Source: DATFDN01 sp963767645
Lineage (GTDB): Bacteria; Pseudomonadota; Alphaproteobacteria; Acetobacterales; Acetobacteraceae
Assembly (NCBI GenBank): GCA_963767645.1
Contig: CAVYEW010000010.1
Location: 682,001-746,000 of the forward strand
DNA length: 64,000 nt
Reading direction: 5' to 3'
Shown: positions 61,127-64,000 of the stretch, piece by piece
Layout: each line of letters opens with the position of its first letter
Position numbering within the stretch: the first letter of the stretch is position 1
Translations under genes and position numbers: made by a program
The notes under the pieces: model-generated
What the model was told of the DNA's origin: nothing
The model's input: only the letters and a program-made list of their open reading frames with translations
Database searches by the model: none

Positions 61127-61465
61127 ATGGGGATGCGGGGTCAACACTCCGGCCGGATGCTCCGGGATCGGAAGGTACAGCCGGGCGCTGGTCTGCCGTC
61201 CTGGAAGCTGGAAGACGCCAAGGCCCGGTTCACCGAAGTCCTGCGGCTCGCTCGCGAGTGCGGACCGCAGCGCGTTACCGTGCATGGGCGGGACGCCGTG
61301 GTGGTGGTGTCCGCGGCGGAGTATGCGCGGCTCGCCCCTGCAGCTGCCAAGACCAGTCTGGCAGCGCTGTTCGCCGATAGCGCCTTCGCCTGCCTGGAGC
61401 AGTTCGAGGACAGCTTGGCGCGCGAGCGCGCGCCCGTCCGCGAGGCCCCCGATTTCGAGGCGTGA
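61127..61465 (+). CDS. type II antitoxin, Phd/YefM family (second module)
   Basis: A 112-residue protein whose core SWKLEDAKARFTEVLRLARECGPQRVTVHGRDAVVVVSAAEYARL is the Phd/YefM pattern of DNA-binding antitoxin. The C-terminal part FACLEQFEDSLARERAP is the toxin-binding helix area. The first 25 or so residues are longer than usual and a later start (61157) is possible. The neighbouring toxin is broken, so this antitoxin is now an orphan. An AT-rich, partly symmetric stretch (about 61088-61110) lies upstream and may be its operator; that is inference. Confidence 0.8.
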   Translation: MGMRGQHSGRMLRDRKVQPGAGLPSWKLEDAKARFTEVLRLARECGPQRVTVHGRDAVVVVSAAEYARLAPAAAKTSLAALFADSAFACLEQFEDSLARERAPVREAPDFEA

Positions 61466-61475
61466 GCGTCACTGC

Positions 61476-61600
61476 ATGAGGTGGCTGGCTGCTCGATACC
61501 AACGTTGTCTCCGAGCTGCGGAAAGGTGCGCGCTGCCATCCGACAGTGTTGGCTTGGGCCGAAGCGGCGCCGCCTGCCGCGTGCTTTCTCAGCCGTGTTA
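61476..61600 (+). pseudogene. VapC-like PIN toxin, frameshifted and cut by an IS5-family element
   Basis: Reads as WLLDTNVVSELRKGARCHPTVLAWAEAAPP, the start of a VapC toxin with its first Asp. The ATG at 61476 (MRWL) is out of frame with it: after ATG AGG TGG CTG there are four surplus bases that look like a duplicated GCTG. The frame then runs into the IS at 61601, and no PIN C-terminus is found on the other side. The toxin is dead twice over. Confidence 0.75.
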
Positions 61601-62768
61601 TGAGACCTGTGCGCGGGAGGCTTGATCCGGCGCGGCGCAGTCTGATTCGTTGTCGTGCTGAGCGGCGCGGAGACGGCGATGGCGCGGCGGCGGATCGGGC
61701 AGGAGCAACGGGCGGTCGGTGGCCTGGAACCGTGTGGCGGCACGGCGCTGGACCTGGTCGCGGCCCTGGTGGACTGGGCCGAGATCGACCGCTTGCTCGC
61801 CGGCATCTCGGCTGCGGCCAAAGGTGAACCTGGTTGGCCGCCGCTGGCGCTGTTCCGCGGCCTGCTGCTCGCGACCTGGCACGACCTCTCTGATGTGCGC
61901 CTGGCCGAGGCGCTGGACGACCGAGCCATCTTCCGCCGCTTCTGCGGCTTCGCGACCCACGAGCCCACCCCTGAGCGCACCGCCTTCGTCCGCTTCCGCG
62001 CCGCGCTGGTGCGCCATGGCCTGGACCGTGCGCTGTTCGAGGCGGTGACGCGCCAGCTCGATGCGCGTGGTGTCGTAGTGCGGACCGGCACGCTGGTGGA
62101 CGCGACGCTGATCCCGTCGGCCAGCATTGGGCATGACGGCGAGGCGCGCTGGGCGGGGCACCGCCGACGCACGCCCGTGCATGGCTACAAGGCCCATGTC
62201 GCGACCGATCAGGACGCCGGGCTGATCCGTGGGCTCGAGGTCACGACCGCCAACCTCCACGACGCGGCCGAGTTGGGCGCCATCCTGCCCCAGGCGCCTG
62301 GGGACACGTATGGCGACAGCGCGTTCTCGGGCGGCTCCGCCGAGCGGTTGGTCATGGACCGCGGCGGCAGGTCACAGACGGTGTGGGCCGGCATCTGAGG
62401 CAGCGGTCCCGAGGCGCTCGCGCGGCTTGGGCGCACAACGCCGAGGTGCGCCGGGTGCGAGCACGGATCGAGAAGGTGTTCGGGACCATGAAGCGGAGCT
62501 ACGGCCTGCGCCGCATGCGCTGGCTTGGGCGGGCCAAGGCGGGGCTTCAGGTCAGGCTGGCCGCGATCTCCTACAACCTGCGCCGGAGCTGGCGCCTACT
62601 CGGGGCAGCCGCGGCGTGAGCCGGCCCGGACTCTGCCCGCAGCATGACCGCAGGCCCCAGAGCGGGGCCGGTCGAGAGCTGCGGCCGTCGAGCAAACGCT
62701 CAACCGCCCCAGAGACCCGCAGAATGGCCCAAGTCCAAGGCCTCCAAGCCTCCCGCGCACAGGTCTCG
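61601..62768 (+). mobile_element. IS5-family insertion sequence, degenerate
   Basis: The inverted ends, GAGACCTGTGCGCGGGAGGC at the left and its partner at the right (ending 62768), agree over 23 bp. A 2-bp TA lies on both sides (61599-61600 and 62769-62770). Length 1,168 bp. The transposase is interrupted, so this copy cannot move by itself. Confidence 0.88.
61655..62619 (+). pseudogene. IS5-family transposase, nonsense codon plus frameshift
   Basis: The N-terminal part reads QEQRAVGGLEPCGG ... RLLAGISAAAKGEPGWPPLALFRGLLLATWHDLSDVRLAEALDDRAIFRRFCGF, with the DDE-family GYKAHVATDQDAGLIRG and DSAFSG. A TGA at 62396 stands where IS5 members have Trp (in AGIWGG). The C-terminal part AHNAEVRRVRARIEKVFGTMKRSYGLRRMRWLG lies in another frame after a one-base deletion. 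Two lesions make it non-functional. Confidence 0.85.
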
Positions 62769-62807
62769 TAATACCGGCCCGCCTTGAAGCTGACCTGTTC
62801 CTTCCCG

Positions 62808-62919
62808 CCGTCATGCTCGCGCTTGTCGCGAGTATCCACGCCTCTGCGGCGGCACTTGAAGGCGTGGATGCCCGGCCGGAGCCTGTCCCCGGACTTGATC
62901 CGGGGGCCGGGCATGACGG
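62808..62919. repeat. palindromic intergenic element
   Basis: Begins CCGTCATGC and ends GCATGACGG, with inner inverted pieces ATCCACGCC / GGCGTGGAT and CCGGACTTGATCCGG. This type of palindrome is widespread between genes of alphaproteobacteria. The gene-free stretch 62769-63069 holds nothing else recognisable. Confidence 0.65.
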
Positions 62920-63069
62920 GGTGGCGTCCTATGGCGTGACCCCCTCACGAAATCCGCGCAGTGATCACGCACCGGCGTGATCCGCGTCACAGCTCCTTGC
63001 GAGATGCGCGCCCTACAAGGGGGCGAGCAGGGATTGGCCCCTGCAATGCCGCCGCAAGGGAGCAGAGCC

Positions 63070-63300
63070 ATGCCAGACCATACGAGAGCCGTTTTCTGGC
63101 CGTTTCACGTCGACCCCTCCTGGTACCGCGAGCACTGGTTCGCCGAGGGCGAACCGGCCCCGTCCCGGCGCAGGGCGAGCCAGACCGATCACCGGCCGGC
63201 CCGATGGGCCAGGATTCCCAGCGTGATCGGATCGGCGCTCGCGGCCGCTGCGGCGGTCCTGGGTGCTGACCCGAGCCGCCAGGCGGCGGGGCGCTCCTGA
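63070..63300 (+). CDS. small hypothetical protein, 76 residues
   Basis: Not recognised by function. It reads MPDHTRAVFWPFHVDPSWYREHWFAEGEPAP... followed by an Arg-rich and Ala-rich tail. The Trp-rich start with FHVDPSWYREHW is distinctive, and I believe similar short proteins occur in related bacteria. AAGGGAGC lies just upstream of ATG 63070; a frame further 5' is open but has no good start. It stands alone ahead of the AEC transporter. Confidence 0.5.
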   Translation: MPDHTRAVFWPFHVDPSWYREHWFAEGEPAPSRRRASQTDHRPARWARIPSVIGSALAAAAAVLGADPSRQAAGRS

Positions 63301-63432
63301 TCCGACGCCACCCCAACCGAGGGGTGGCGAGACAGCACTGATCCGCCGGACGTTGGCAGCCAGCGAGCGGTCGGCCCATGCGCGGCGCGATGCCGCCCGG
63401 GAACAATCAGCGCTGGACCGCGGAGGCTTGAA

Positions 63433-64000
63433 ATGTTGCTCACCCTCCTCAACGCGGTCGTTCCGCTGACGGCAGTCATCGGCTTGGGCTACGGCTGGGT
63501 CAGGCTCGGACGGCCGTTCGACAATGCGATGCTCGGTCAGCTGTCGCTGGACGTCGGCATGCCCTGCCTTGCTCTCTCGGCGTTGGCCGGCGCGCCGCTG
63601 CCGGCCACGGCGTTCTTTGAGAGCGCCGCCGCGACGCTCGTGTGCCTTGTCGGACTCGCCATCGGCGGCGCCGTGACGCTGCGGTTGGCGCGACTGCGGC
63701 TACAGACCTATCTTCCATCGGTGACTTGGGGGAATGCCGGTTTCCTCGGCATCCCGCTGGCGCTCTATGCGTTCGGCCAGCCCGGCCTTGGTTACGCCAT
63801 CGCGTTTTCCGCGGTCTCCAATGCTTTCAATGCGGTGTTCAGCCAGGCGATCTCGGCAGGTACGATAAAGCCCGGCGTCCTGGGGCGCACCCCGCTGATC
63901 TACGCCATTGCGCTTGGGGCTCTGCTTCAGATCCTGCCTGTCAAGCTGCCCCAGTTTGTCGGGCATGGTGTCTCGCTGCTCGGCGGCATTGCCATCCCGC
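63433..64000 (+). CDS. AEC-family transporter (auxin efflux carrier type), cut by window end
   Basis: The visible 189 residues are a membrane transporter start: MLLTLLNAVVPLTAVIGLGYGWVRLGRPFDNAMLGQLSLDVGMPCLALSAL, then SVTWGNAGFLGIPLALYAFGQPGLGYAIAFSAVSN, which carries the family's N-G-F-x-G-I-P element. Substrate is unknown; members export or import organic acids and auxin-like compounds. GGAGG lies 6-10 bases before ATG 63433. The 3' half is beyond the window. Confidence 0.85.
   Translation, partial: MLLTLLNAVVPLTAVIGLGYGWVRLGRPFDNAMLGQLSLDVGMPCLALSALAGAPLPATAFFESAAATLVCLVGLAIGGAVTLRLARLRLQTYLPSVTWGNAGFLGIPLALYAFGQPGLGYAIAFSAVSNAFNAVFSQAISAGTIKPGVLGRTPLIYAIALGALLQILPVKLPQFVGHGVSLLGGIAIP

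Overview
The window is high-GC chromosomal DNA. Gene content and order suggest an alphaproteobacterium, most likely Acetobacteraceae or a close relative in Rhodospirillales. The signs are dnaN-recF-gyrB, a tkt-gap-pgk cluster, rpsB-tsf-pyrH-frr-uppS-cdsA-dxr-rseP, gnd-gntK, and a SelD fused to an FAD oxidoreductase. The genus cannot be fixed from sequence alone.

Layout: 0-11.8 kb holds a CBS-domain tail, a TDT-type transporter, alaS with an in-frame tandem-repeat insert, two alpha/beta hydrolases, a VapBC-type toxin-antitoxin pair, a tandem Lin0512 pair, a class A PBP and prfB with its programmed frameshift. 11.9-18.4 kb is a mobile region: an IS1595-family element split by an IS3-family element (both with target duplications), an IS110/IS1111-type element, then a lower-GC segment with an isochorismatase-like hydrolase framed by an inverted pair of MITE-like repeats. 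18.9-27 kb is core: cysK-cfa, a dienelactone hydrolase, dnaN, recF, gyrB. 27-33.5 kb is accessory: a Ser/Thr kinase, an IS630 remnant, a zinc-binding-like protein, and an IS66 element that cut the 3' end of a hypothetical gene. 34.4-41.4 kb is the translation / pyrimidine / cell-envelope operon; an IS110-family element and palindromic repeats lie directly after rseP, where bamA is often found. 43-47 kb has luciferase-like monooxygenases and an enoyl-CoA hydratase. 48-57.2 kb is central carbon metabolism: pgk, gap, tkt, gnd, gntK, a short-chain dehydrogenase, fumC. 57.3-64 kb has a tartrate-dehydrogenase-like enzyme, the SelD fusion, a decayed second toxin-antitoxin pair ended by an IS5-family copy, and the start of an AEC transporter.

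The central-carbon genes fit a sugar/gluconate-oxidising lifestyle: gluconokinase and 6-phosphogluconate dehydrogenase feed the pentose-phosphate route, transketolase joins it to lower glycolysis through GAPDH and PGK, and fumarase sits in the TCA cycle.

A striking general feature is that seven otherwise intact reading frames, including the essential dnaN and gyrB, each carry one surplus base (near 915, 6509, 16265, 23053, 25955, 27785 and 30085). Residual insertion errors are the simplest explanation, but this should be checked before any of these genes is called broken. I found no CRISPR array, rRNA or tRNA. I see no complete undescribed system that I could defend; the best leads are the alaS repeat insert, the kinase/zinc-protein island, the MITE-framed segment and the candidate guide-RNA regions of the two IS110-family elements.
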